A DNA stretch of 64,000 nt from Chitinophaga pinensis (GTDB lineage: Bacteria > Bacteroidota > Bacteroidia > NS11-12g > UBA955), in assembly GCA_945871905.1 (NCBI GenBank), contig CAMBXL010000007.1, positions 1-64,000 on the forward strand, in the 5' to 3' direction. The translations under genes were made by a program, and so were the position numbers. The stretch's first letter is position 1, and each line of letters opens with the position of its first letter. Under the pieces are notes generated by a model, which saw only the letters and a program-made list of their open reading frames with translations, did no database searches and was not told the origin of the DNA. Positions 52,001 through 61,219 of the stretch are shown in pieces.

Positions 52001-53634
52001 TTTTCGTTGTGCTTTATCTGACCTGCACTTATTGTCATTTTAACTTTAATATTTTTAAATTCAGATTGACTGGTTTTCAATAAATCTTTGTCTAAGATGG
52101 CAATGTCTGCATCTTTACCTTTACTTAAACTTCCTTTTCTATGTTCAAGTTTACAAGCTTTTGCTGCCCACAATGTGATGCCGTACAATGCCTCTAGGGG
52201 ACTTAAACTTTCGTCTTTCAAATAAACAGTTTGCTTAGGGTCATTGATATTAGCTCTAAACACTGCACTGAAATAGGTGTTTAAAGGAGCTATTCCTTCA
52301 ACAGGGAAATCGGTCCCCAATGGGATATAGCCATTCTGTTTAAGTAAAGTTTGGTAGGCATAAGCCCCTCTCAATCTGTGCGAACACAAACGGTGTTCCA
52401 TCCATGGTCCATCACTGGTTGCATGCGTTGGTTGAACTGAAGGGATAATAGAAAATTTATTAAATAGTTCGAAATCTTTTGGGTCTATGACTTGTGCGTG
52501 TTCTATGCGCCATCTTTCGTCGTTTTTACCTTTCAAATGCTTGCCATAAATTTCTAATAGTAATCGGTTTGCAGAATCGCCTATACAATGGGTGTTAACT
52601 TGATAGCCCGTTGGTAAAATCCATGAACACCATTGATTGAAATATTCAGGACTGTTCAGTAATAAGCCATTGTGTTGGTCTTGGTCGCAATAACTCTTTT
52701 TTAGTTTAGCACCTCTGCTTCCTAATGCACCATCGGCATACAATTTAAAGCTAGATATTTTTAAATGCTCATTTTCGAAAATCCCTTTTTCTTGAGCAAA
52801 TTTCAAACCATTAGGAGTGGGATTTAACATGATATACTGATAAATACTCAATTCTTTTTGTTGGTAAAGTGAGTCAAGAAACAAGGCCGTTTCAATATCA
52901 AGACCTGCATCTGCTAATGTCGTTAAACCCGTTTTGTAACAATGAGTTTCTGTCTCTTTTAAAGCATTAATCAATTGTTTTTGAGGGGAATTGGGAATAA
53001 AAAAACGAATGGAGTCAACGGCATTGTCTAAAATAACGCCAGTTAACTTATTGTTTGATTGTATTAATTCACCACCCATTATTTTAGTATCGATATTGAA
53101 TTTTGCTAAATCCAAAGCATATTGATTGCAAATGGCCGCATGTCCGTCAATACGTTGTAAGAATACACCTCTGTTGGGAAAAAGCTTGTTCAAAGCTTCG
53201 TTGATTGGAAACGATTTATTGTCCCAATCATTTTGGTCCCAACCTCTGCCTATCAACCAAGAATCAGGATTTTTTTTCGCAAAAACCTCAAGACGTTCTA
53301 ATACTTCTTGCCAACTTTTAGTGTCGGTTAAGTCGCAATTCATTAATGTTTTTGAATAGCCGTAAAAGTGACAATGGGCATCAATAAATCCAGGGTAAAC
53401 AAAAGATTGTTTTAAATCAATCAATTGGTTTGTAACACAAGTGTATTTGTCTCGAATTTCATCGTTACCTAATGCAAGGATTTTACCATTTTTGATAACA
53501 ATACAAGTGGCTGTTGTTAAACTGTCATCGAGTGTTAAAACTTGACCGTTATACAATATCATGTCAACCGTTTCTTTTTTATTTTGACAAGCAAATAAGC
53601 AAGAAACTAAGGTTAAAATTGCGATAAATTTCAT
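51997..53634 (-). CDS. YtcJ-like amidohydrolase lipoprotein
   Basis: Lipobox [51 protein letters not shown]; convergent 4-nt overlap with the ribBA 3' end. Confidence 0.9.
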   Translation of the reverse strand: MKFIAILTLVSCLFACQNKKETVDMILYNGQVLTLDDSLTTATCIVIKNGKILALGNDEIRDKYTCVTNQLIDLKQSFVYPGFIDAHCHFYGYSKTLMNCDLTDTKSWQEVLERLEVFAKKNPDSWLIGRGWDQNDWDNKSFPINEALNKLFPNRGVFLQRIDGHAAICNQYALDLAKFNIDTKIMGGELIQSNNKLTGVILDNAVDSIRFFIPNSPQKQLINALKETETHCYKTGLTTLADAGLDIETALFLDSLYQQKELSIYQYIMLNPTPNGLKFAQEKGIFENEHLKISSFKLYADGALGSRGAKLKKSYCDQDQHNGLLLNSPEYFNQWCSWILPTGYQVNTHCIGDSANRLLLEIYGKHLKGKNDERWRIEHAQVIDPKDFELFNKFSIIPSVQPTHATSDGPWMEHRLCSHRLRGAYAYQTLLKQNGYIPLGTDFPVEGIAPLNTYFSAVFRANINDPKQTVYLKDESLSPLEALYGITLWAAKACKLEHRKGSLSKGKDADIAILDKDLLKTSQSEFKNIKVKMTISAGQIKHNEN

Positions 53635-53635
53635 G

Positions 53636-54772
53636 CTAAGGACTTACAAGATTGATACTTACATTGACGTAAGGTGCTAGTCCAACTTGGTTCAACATTA
53701 AATAAGATTGACTGCCAAAAAATCCTCTGAAAAAATCATTGCCACCATCTAGTGCATCCACATTATAACTTAAATCATAACGAATACCACCTTGAATAGC
53801 CAACCACACAAATCCCTTTAATTGTCTTTGGTAATCAAGTCTGAAACGCAACTCACTTCTACGGAGTTCATAGCTTGATTTTTTTACAAAAATATTTGGA
53901 TCCGCAGTTTGAACATTGTTTTCCATGTTATATAATCTGTAACTGGTGCCTTCCAATTCATAACCAGCTAGTAATAAACTTCTGGAATTGAATTTTCTAC
54001 GGTAAGAAGCACGTGCTGGAAATAAAATTTCTGTTCCCCATTTTCTGTTAACAGAAGTGTAATTGTACATCACAACAGGAATATAATTCATTTCCCCTGC
54101 ACGGTAAGTTCTGGATAATCCAACGGCCCATTGTTTACGGTCATGTGGTCGTTTGCCATAAAGCGCACTAACTGAACTGCGAATAGTCGTAAAATCAGGT
54201 TTATGCTTTTCATCAGAAAGATTGTAATTGCCATTTAATTCACCCATAGCCTGAATGATGATGAAATTTTTCTCGCCTGTTGGAACAAAAAAAGTAGAAT
54301 TTAAATTGGTACTTGTTAAACCGTAATTGGTTAATTGAGATGTAAATTCATTTATTACTAATTGAGTTATTTCATTATTTTCTTTGTACAAACTACGGAT
54401 ATAGCCACCACCCATTTGCCACAAAAACTTAGGTTTAGAAATAACAGGCACATTGGCATTAACTCTTAACCCATGTGTTGAGAATTTACTGGTTCTTGAG
54501 GTAAAATTCTTGTCTCCATCTTGATAAATAGCATAGGGTGACGTTGTCATTTTGCTATTGAAAATATAATCATAGCCAACCGATACAAATCGATTCGGGC
54601 TTAAATCAAATATTTTGGGGTTACAATAGATTTTAATTTTCCCTTCAGAACTTACATTTTCGTATTGACTGTAATCTTCTTCGGCATTCGTATCAATTTG
54701 AGAATATAAAGTGTACGATAAAGTAGCTAAAAGAATTAAAAGAGATTCTTTTAAGAATTTAGACATAAGCAT
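53636..54772 (-). CDS. Outer-membrane beta-barrel-like protein (DUF6268-like)
   Basis: Signal peptide; alternating aromatic beta-strand pattern, e.g. RKWGTEILFPARASYRRKFNSRSLLLAGYELEG. Confidence 0.6.
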   Translation of the reverse strand: MLMSKFLKESLLILLATLSYTLYSQIDTNAEEDYSQYENVSSEGKIKIYCNPKIFDLSPNRFVSVGYDYIFNSKMTTSPYAIYQDGDKNFTSRTSKFSTHGLRVNANVPVISKPKFLWQMGGGYIRSLYKENNEITQLVINEFTSQLTNYGLTSTNLNSTFFVPTGEKNFIIIQAMGELNGNYNLSDEKHKPDFTTIRSSVSALYGKRPHDRKQWAVGLSRTYRAGEMNYIPVVMYNYTSVNRKWGTEILFPARASYRRKFNSRSLLLAGYELEGTSYRLYNMENNVQTADPNIFVKKSSYELRRSELRFRLDYQRQLKGFVWLAIQGGIRYDLSYNVDALDGGNDFFRGFFGSQSYLMLNQVGLAPYVNVSINLVSP

Positions 54773-54789
54773 TTTATTTAAAAGAGAGT

Positions 54790-55245
54790 TTATTTAACAG
54801 TTAATCTTTTCCAATTATCTGTTCTTCCTAATGCTTTAATACCGATATAGCCACGAATATCCAAAACATTGTCATTTTTCATGTTAATGACACAGTTGTA
54901 TGTGCTTCCATTTTCAGGATCGTAAATAGAGCCTTCCGACCATTCATTTTTACCTTGATAAACAAAGTCTTTTAAAATTCTGTAGCCTTTCAAAGGGACA
55001 TTACGCATGGAAGTATCGGGATTATTTTTGTCAACTTTGTTTTTATTTGTATTGGGGTCAATTGGTTCTTTAAGCCAAACAATTTTGCCAAAATATTTTG
55101 CACCAATTTTTTCAATTTTAATTCTAGATCTTCCGTTACTAGGTTCCCAAACGCCAATTAATCTGTCACCTTTTGGGTCTTGTGTTGTAAATCCAAATGG
55201 AAGGATACTTATTAATACAAGGATAAGTAAATGTACTTTTTTCAT
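54790..55245 (-). CDS. DUF2147-like secreted protein
   Basis: Signal peptide; DRLIGVWEPSNGRSRIKIEKIGAKYFGKIVWLKEPIDPNT...LDIRGYIGIKALGRTDNWKR. Confidence 0.87.
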   Translation of the reverse strand: MKKVHLLILVLISILPFGFTTQDPKGDRLIGVWEPSNGRSRIKIEKIGAKYFGKIVWLKEPIDPNTNKNKVDKNNPDTSMRNVPLKGYRILKDFVYQGKNEWSEGSIYDPENGSTYNCVINMKNDNVLDIRGYIGIKALGRTDNWKRLTVK

Positions 55246-55268
55246 ATGTATGATATTTTTTATGGTTA

Positions 55269-55784
55269 TTATTTATGTGAAATTTTAAAATTGATTTTGC
55301 ACTTTATTTTAAGATTTGAATCCGAGTCTTGAGTTAATATAGCATCAGCAATGATATAAACGTTGTCTTGTTTTAAAACTTCGATTAGTTTTTCTTGCTC
55401 TTCAGCAATTTTTAAAGTTAAAGATTGACTATTTTTTTCAATTGGATTGATTAATCCTAGTTTAATCATGTCAGTTTGGTCAGATACTATCTGTAACGTT
55501 ATTGATTGAAATATGTCAAAATTAGTGCTGTCATCTGTTGATAGTATAATTTCACTAACCTTAGCACTGTTGAGTTGTTCATTGGTTAATTTGTGCTCAT
55601 TTAAAAAATCGGATAAGGGAGCTTCAATAAGAGCCTGCCCTGTGTTTGAACCCTCAAAAAGAGGACCTTCTGCCATTATTTCAATATTTTCAATAAGCAA
55701 ATCTTTTTCTGCAGATTCACTATTGCCACATCCCACTAATACAAATATTAGTGTGAAAATTAAAGGTAATTTTAAACGTCTCAT
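55269..55784 (-). CDS. Hypothetical lipoprotein
   Basis: Lipobox LVGCGNSES; no family recognised. Confidence 0.65.
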   Translation of the reverse strand: MRRLKLPLIFTLIFVLVGCGNSESAEKDLLIENIEIMAEGPLFEGSNTGQALIEAPLSDFLNEHKLTNEQLNSAKVSEIILSTDDSTNFDIFQSITLQIVSDQTDMIKLGLINPIEKNSQSLTLKIAEEQEKLIEVLKQDNVYIIADAILTQDSDSNLKIKCKINFKISHK

Positions 55785-55872
55785 ATCGCAATATTAATAA
55801 CACATTTTCGAACTACAAAATTTTTTTAAAAAGATACATGTAAATCAATTTTTTAAATTAATCGCATTAAGA

Positions 55873-55880
55873 TAGTTTTG
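55873..55880 (+). promoter_or_regulatory. TAnnTTTG box (TAGTTTTG) 4 nt before the CCA-enzyme ATG
   Basis: TAGTTTTG-caaa-ATG. Confidence 0.5.
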
Positions 55881-55884
55881 CAAA

Positions 55885-57306
55885 ATGTATCTTAATCAAT
55901 CGGAGTTATTTATCAAGCATTTGGATTTGTTTAAAAAAATTGGTGAATTGGCCGATAGACAGAATAAAGAAATTTATTTAATTGGAGGGTTTGTAAGGGA
56001 TATAATATTGCAAAGACCATCCAAGGATATTGATTTTGTTGTGATTGGAAAAGGAATCGATTTTGCTAAATCTTTGGCGCAGGTATTGGGAAATGCGAAG
56101 GTATCTTACTTTGAAAATTATGGTACAGCTCAAATTTCAATTGAAGATTTAATTATTGAATTTGTAGGTGCAAGAAAAGAAAGTTACCAAAGGGATAGTC
56201 GAAATCCTATAGTCGAAGATGGAACATTAAAAGACGATCAAGACAGAAGGGATTTAACCATCAATGCAATGGGAATTGGTTTGAATCGTTCTAATTTTGG
56301 ACAATTAATTGACCCATTCGATGGTTTAGGGGACATAGAAAGGCAAACCATAAGAACCCCTCTCGACCCAGATAAAACATTTAGCGATGACCCTTTAAGG
56401 ATGATGAGAGCCATCAGATTTGCAACTCAACTAGGTTTTAAAATTGAAGAAAATACATATGAGGGAATTGTTAAAAACAAAGAAAGAATAAGTATCATCT
56501 CTCAAGAGAGAATTACTGAGGAATTGAATAAAATAATAATGTCTCCTGTTCCTTCTATCGGTTTTGAATACCTTTATTATACAGGCCTTTTAGAGTTGGT
56601 GTTTCCTGAAATGCAGGACCTTCATGGTGTAGAAACGATTAACGGTTTTAGTCACAAAGATAATTTTTTCCATACTTTACAAGTGTTAGACAACCTGTGT
56701 CAATTGAGTGACGATATATGGCTGCGTTGGGCTGCTATATTACATGATATTGCAAAGCCTGCGACCAAAAGATTTGAACCCGGAATTGGATGGACTTTTC
56801 ATGGTCACGAAGATAAAGGAAGTAGAATGGTGAAACCTATTTTCAAAAAGCTAAAATTGCCTTTAAATGAGAAAATGAAGTTTGTAGAAAAGATGGTTCT
56901 TTTACACCTTCGCCCTATTGTTTTATCACAAGAAAAAGTAACAGATAGTGCAGTTAGACGTTTGATGATGGAAATTGGGGAGGATATAGACCAATTGATG
57001 AAACTGTGTAAAAGTGATATTACAAGTAAAAATGAAAAGAAAGTTGAACGTATTAAACAAAATTTTGCGGTAGTTGAAGAGAAAATAAAACAGGTTGCAG
57101 AAAAAGACTATCTCAGAAATTGGCAACCGCCCATATCAGGAACCGATATTATCAACAGGTATCAAATTATAAAAAAGGAACACATTGGACTGTTGAAAAA
57201 TGCCGTTAAACAAAGCATTTTGGATGGAACTGTGGCCGATGTTCAAACAGAAGCATTTGTTTTTTTAGATCAATTGGCAAATGAAATGGGGATTCAAAAG
57301 AAATAA
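55885..57306 (+). CDS. CCA tRNA nucleotidyltransferase / poly(A) polymerase family with HD domain
   Basis: IYLIGGFVRDIILQRPSKDIDFVV; RRDLTINAMGIGL; LRMMRAIRFATQLGF; AAILHDIAKPATKRF. Confidence 0.93.
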   Translation: MYLNQSELFIKHLDLFKKIGELADRQNKEIYLIGGFVRDIILQRPSKDIDFVVIGKGIDFAKSLAQVLGNAKVSYFENYGTAQISIEDLIIEFVGARKESYQRDSRNPIVEDGTLKDDQDRRDLTINAMGIGLNRSNFGQLIDPFDGLGDIERQTIRTPLDPDKTFSDDPLRMMRAIRFATQLGFKIEENTYEGIVKNKERISIISQERITEELNKIIMSPVPSIGFEYLYYTGLLELVFPEMQDLHGVETINGFSHKDNFFHTLQVLDNLCQLSDDIWLRWAAILHDIAKPATKRFEPGIGWTFHGHEDKGSRMVKPIFKKLKLPLNEKMKFVEKMVLLHLRPIVLSQEKVTDSAVRRLMMEIGEDIDQLMKLCKSDITSKNEKKVERIKQNFAVVEEKIKQVAEKDYLRNWQPPISGTDIINRYQIIKKEHIGLLKNAVKQSILDGTVADVQTEAFVFLDQLANEMGIQKK

Positions 57307-57360
57307 AATTTTAATTTCAAATTGATTAGATAAGAAATGAAGGAATCGTATTAATTTACT

Positions 57361-57390
57361 TTGACTTGTTTTTAATTTATTTTACATTTG
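57361..57390 (+). promoter_or_regulatory. Putative promoter TTG-N19-TACATTTG
   Basis: TTG 57361-57363, TACATTTG 57383-57390; ATG at 57397. Confidence 0.65.
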
Positions 57391-57396
57391 CAAAAT

Positions 57397-57978
57397 ATGA
57401 TCTATCGTTTTAAGGTTTGGTTCGAAGAAGATGAAGATATTTGCAGAGTCATCGACATATCACCAATTTCGAGTTTTGAAGTTTTTTTTAATGCAATTAT
57501 CGATGCAATCAGTTTTAATAAAAAACTAGATTCATCTTTCTATATCTCTGATGACAATTGGAGAAAGGGTAAAGAAATAAGCTTGAAAGATTCTGCTAAA
57601 CTTTTAATGAGTCAAGCCAAATTAAACACTCACATCAATGACCCTCATCAAAAATTCATATTAATAACAGATTTTAATGAAGAATGGACTTTGCTTATAG
57701 AATTACAAAGTATACAAAATGATGTAAAAGGAATTAATTATCCATTAGTATTCAAATCAATAGGAAAGGCACCTAAACAAAATGAAGGCGTTGGAAGATT
57801 CAAGATTGTTGATGAAAATGAATTTGATGAAATAGCAAATAAATTAGTCAGCAAGCATGCACCCTTAGTTGAGGATGGATTCGATGAAGAAGGATTTGGA
57901 GAAGAAGGTGAAGATATTGATGAAGAGGAGGATGAATTTGGTGAATCATTTGGCGAAGGTCCTGAGGAACTTTATTAA
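57397..57978 (+). CDS. Plasmid pRiA4b ORF-3-like domain protein with acidic C-terminal tail
   Basis: MIYRFKVWFEEDEDICRVIDISPISSFEVFFNAIIDAISFN; tail EEGFGEEGEDIDEEEDEFGESFGEGPEELY; track start TTG 57388 lies in the -7 box. Confidence 0.78.
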   Translation: MIYRFKVWFEEDEDICRVIDISPISSFEVFFNAIIDAISFNKKLDSSFYISDDNWRKGKEISLKDSAKLLMSQAKLNTHINDPHQKFILITDFNEEWTLLIELQSIQNDVKGINYPLVFKSIGKAPKQNEGVGRFKIVDENEFDEIANKLVSKHAPLVEDGFDEEGFGEEGEDIDEEEDEFGESFGEGPEELY

Positions 57979-58748
57979 TGAAAATTAAAGCTACTGTTTT
58001 AGGCTCAGGCACTTCTCAAGGTGTTCCATTGATTGCTTGTAATTGTTTGGTTTGTAACAGCAACAACGAGAAAGATAAAAGATTAAGAAGTAGTATTAAG
58101 ATAGAAGTTGAAAATAAAACGTTTGTAATAGACAGCGGTCCAGATTTTAGACAGCAAATGCTAAGATCCAAAACCAAACAACTCAATGCCTTAATTTTTA
58201 CCCACGAACACAAAGACCACATTGCAGGAATGGATGACATTAGGGCTTTTAATTATGTCAATAAATCTGCTATAGATGTCTATGCGACTGATAGGGTAGA
58301 AGATGCTTTGAAAAGAGAATACGCCTATATTTTTTCTGATGAAAAGTATCCTGGTATACCCGAAATTAATCTAATAAATATAGAAAATAAACCTTTTAGT
58401 GTTCAGGATATTGAGGTTATCCCAATTCAAGTCTATCACTATAAACTGCCAGTTTTGGGTTTTCGCTTTGGGGATTTTACCTACATAACTGATGCCAATT
58501 TCATAAATGATAATGAAAAGGAAAAAATAAAAGGTTCTAAAGTGTTAATCGTTAATGCACTTAGGCGTGAACAACACATAAGCCACTTTACTCTTGAGGA
58601 AGCGATTGCTTTGGGTCAGGAATTGCAAGTTCCACAAATTTACTTCACACACATCAGTCACCAACTTGGCTTGCATAATGAGGTTGAAAAGGAACTGCCT
58701 CCAGGATTTCATTTGGCCTACGACGGTCTAGAGATTGTAGTTGACTAA
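57978..58748 (+). CDS. MBL-fold metallo-hydrolase (PhnP-like)
   Basis: LGSGTSQGVPLIACNCLVC; FTHEHKDHIAGMDDIRAFN; YFTHISHQLGLH. Confidence 0.92.
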   Translation: MKIKATVLGSGTSQGVPLIACNCLVCNSNNEKDKRLRSSIKIEVENKTFVIDSGPDFRQQMLRSKTKQLNALIFTHEHKDHIAGMDDIRAFNYVNKSAIDVYATDRVEDALKREYAYIFSDEKYPGIPEINLINIENKPFSVQDIEVIPIQVYHYKLPVLGFRFGDFTYITDANFINDNEKEKIKGSKVLIVNALRREQHISHFTLEEAIALGQELQVPQIYFTHISHQLGLHNEVEKELPPGFHLAYDGLEIVVD

Positions 58749-58800
58749 AAATGTAAATTAACTTCTTTAAAAATAAGTTTTAAACGTACCTTAAATGGAT

Positions 58801-60009
58801 TTAGTAGTCATAATTTTTGATTACTTCTTTATAAAAACTAAGCCATTGTTTTGTTACACTTTGGTTGTCATAATTTGATAATGCCAATTGATAGCCATTT
58901 TCTGAAACAGTATCTCTTAATACAGGGTTTTGAATCAACTCAATTAAAGCATTTGCAAAAGCTTCGGCATTGTCAGCAATGTAACAATGTTTTTTGTCTA
59001 TCACATCAATTCCTTTTGCACCAATGCTAGTGCTAACTATTGCCTTTTTGCCAAACATGCCTTCAATCGTTTTTATTCTAATGCCACTTCCACTCATTAA
59101 TGGAACAACGAGGATGGATTTATCAGCAGTAAATTTTTTTAAATCATCGACTTGTCCGACAACATGAAAATTTTCAGTTTGTAATTTAGAAAACGCATCG
59201 GGCATGTTTTTTCCAGCCATATAAAAATGAGCGTCTGGTATTTTGTTAATGACTAACTTCCATACGTTTTCCGCAAACCATAGCATGGCTTGTTGATTGG
59301 GAATCCATTCCATAGATCCAATGTGGTAAACAAATTTTGAATTAATTTTGCTTTCAGGTGGATTGGTGTTATTAATAATACCTGCCGGAATAGTGGTCAG
59401 TGTATTGAGGTAATTATGCTGTGAAATGACAGATTCATCTGTTTTGGCAATGGTTGCAATGCCATCAAAAAGGTCTAAAACACGGGTTTCGAATTGCTTG
59501 ATCTGCTTAGCAAAAAACTTAAATATTATTTTTTTGTGAATGGCTTTGGTGTTTGATGCTAAGGTTTCCCAAATTTTATATTCAATATTGTGTTGCCTTA
59601 AAACCAAAGGCGAATTTGCCATTTGTGAAATGTTGTAAGCGTATTTTGCAACATACAAACCTTCAAAATGAATGATTTTGAAATTTTGTGATTGGATGTA
59701 TTGAATTAATTCATTTTCGAAATCTGAGTTGTAAAAACGGTCTAAATTGTATGAACCTCCCATGAAAAAACTTTTAAGTGCGGATTTTAACTTGATGTCG
59801 GTATCCAAATAAAAGGGTTTAATTTTTTTGAGAAATGAAAAATGATTATTTACAGTGTATTGATCTACAAAATGCTTTTTGGTATTTATAGAAAAATAGT
59901 GAACCTCAACACCAGCATCAGTCAAACCCTTAAGCATGTTGAAGGTAGCAATAGCCCCACCGTCATGAAGGGGATAAGGAATGCGACTGCCAATTACAAG
60001 GACTTTCAT
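58801..60009 (-). CDS. Glycosyltransferase (GT4-like)
   Basis: RIPYPLHDGGAIATFNMLKGL; VYHIGSMEWIPNQQAMLWF; LVVPLMSGSGIRIKTIEGMFGKKAIVSTSIGAKGI. Confidence 0.9.
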   Translation of the reverse strand: MKVLVIGSRIPYPLHDGGAIATFNMLKGLTDAGVEVHYFSINTKKHFVDQYTVNNHFSFLKKIKPFYLDTDIKLKSALKSFFMGGSYNLDRFYNSDFENELIQYIQSQNFKIIHFEGLYVAKYAYNISQMANSPLVLRQHNIEYKIWETLASNTKAIHKKIIFKFFAKQIKQFETRVLDLFDGIATIAKTDESVISQHNYLNTLTTIPAGIINNTNPPESKINSKFVYHIGSMEWIPNQQAMLWFAENVWKLVINKIPDAHFYMAGKNMPDAFSKLQTENFHVVGQVDDLKKFTADKSILVVPLMSGSGIRIKTIEGMFGKKAIVSTSIGAKGIDVIDKKHCYIADNAEAFANALIELIQNPVLRDTVSENGYQLALSNYDNQSVTKQWLSFYKEVIKNYDY

Positions 60010-60044
60010 TTAGAAAAGGGAATGAAAAAGGTTAGAAATTAATA

Positions 60045-60692
60045 TTATAAAGAAGCTAAAAGTGCAGCAATTAATATTAAAGCGATTATCATCAGTACAA
60101 AAAAAACAACAAAAACACTCCGCGCCAAACCATATCCTCTGTAGGCAAATCCTGATGTTTTAATAACACCTAAGGAGTATGCAGAAAATAATAATCCAGG
60201 AAGAGCCATAATGGCAAAAAAAATGGGAACTAATAAACCTAAAATCAATCCTCCGTAAAAAAATATACCACCCCACATGGCATTTCTTTCATAAGGTCTA
60301 TCATCGTTATTCAACTTGGGTTGATTCGGTTTTAAGTAGGATTTAAGGAATGCTTTTTTCTTTTCTATTTTGTCGAATAGAGGTTTTTTTGGGATTTGAT
60401 TGATTTCAAAATTTGACTTGTAAACTTCATTTTCTAGGTTTGAAAATGGTGTAATTGCGGTAACAACGTCAGAAGAAAAGAGTGTGGTTTCTTCAATTGG
60501 CGTTTGATTTTTTTGAAGAATTGGAGTTTGTTTTCTTTTTTCTTTAGGATGTTTTGTGGTTATTTTCTTTTCTGAATCTTTTCCAAAATCAAGATTGATT
60601 TTAAGTCCATTTCCATAACGCGCTTTTGAAATTACACCACAAGAAGAAAGGGTTATTAAAACAATTAATAATAAGGTTAATTTACTTTTCAT
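60045..60692 (-). CDS. Hypothetical lipoprotein/membrane protein with two C-terminal TM segments; start moved to MKSKLTLLLIVLITLSSCG
   Basis: Lipobox LSSCG after the revised start; hydrophobic segments near the C-terminus. Confidence 0.65.
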   Translation of the reverse strand: MKSKLTLLLIVLITLSSCGVISKARYGNGLKINLDFGKDSEKKITTKHPKEKRKQTPILQKNQTPIEETTLFSSDVVTAITPFSNLENEVYKSNFEINQIPKKPLFDKIEKKKAFLKSYLKPNQPKLNNDDRPYERNAMWGGIFFYGGLILGLLVPIFFAIMALPGLLFSAYSLGVIKTSGFAYRGYGLARSVFVVFFVLMIIALILIAALLASL

Positions 60693-60699
60693 AAGATAG

Positions 60700-60707
60700 C
60701 AAAAGTA
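60700..60707 (-). promoter_or_regulatory. TAnnTTTG box (minus-strand TACTTTTG) 7 nt before the revised ATG
   Basis: TACTTTTG-ctatctt-ATG on the minus strand. Confidence 0.5.
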
Positions 60708-60776
60708 ATAAAAAATATTTTTGTTTGTTGTCGTCATAAAAAAAACTAAAATAAATAGATTTTTTTTTAATAGGTA

Positions 60777-60806
60777 TTGTATTTTAAATATAAAGTGTTA
60801 CATTTG
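60777..60806 (+). promoter_or_regulatory. Putative rpsT promoter (TTG-N19-TACATTTG)
   Basis: TTG 60777-60779; TACATTTG 60799-60806. Confidence 0.65.
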
Positions 60807-60824
60807 CAGTCCTTTTTATAGAAA

Positions 60825-61079
60825 ATGGCAAATCATAAATCATCCATCAAAAGAATCAGACAAACTGAGGTTAAGAACGAAAGAAATCGTTACCAACATA
60901 AAACAGCACGTAACTTAATTAAGAAATTAAGATTATCAACTGACAAAAATGAGGCGATATCTTTATTAACTACTACAATCAGCAGTATTGATAAGTTAGC
61001 AAAACGCAACATTATCCACAAAAATAAAGCAGCTAACTTAAAGTCTAGCTTAACTTTACATGTTAATAATTTAGCGTAA
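60825..61079 (+). CDS. rpsT: 30S ribosomal protein S20
   Basis: MANHKSSIKRIRQTEVKNERNRYQHKTARNLIKKL. Confidence 0.96.
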   Translation: MANHKSSIKRIRQTEVKNERNRYQHKTARNLIKKLRLSTDKNEAISLLTTTISSIDKLAKRNIIHKNKAANLKSSLTLHVNNLA

Positions 61080-61103
61080 TAAACAATATTTGAAAAAAAA
61101 TTC

Positions 61104-61129
61104 AGCCTCCGGAAACGGGGGCTTTTTTT
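61104..61129 (+). terminator. Rho-independent terminator of rpsT
   Basis: AGCCTCCG-gaaa-CGGGGGCTTTTTTT. Confidence 0.85.
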
Positions 61130-61219
61130 ATTGTAAAAATCACATACATTTGCAATAAGTTTGTTAAGTCAAATAAAAGAGCATTAATTTTAAATAAATA
61201 AATAGAAAATTTTACATTT

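Noticed and set aside
57978-58748. Possible phosphonate-metabolism role for the PhnP-like MBL enzyme
   Set aside because: No other phn genes in the window; the family is broad, so only the fold-level call is kept.
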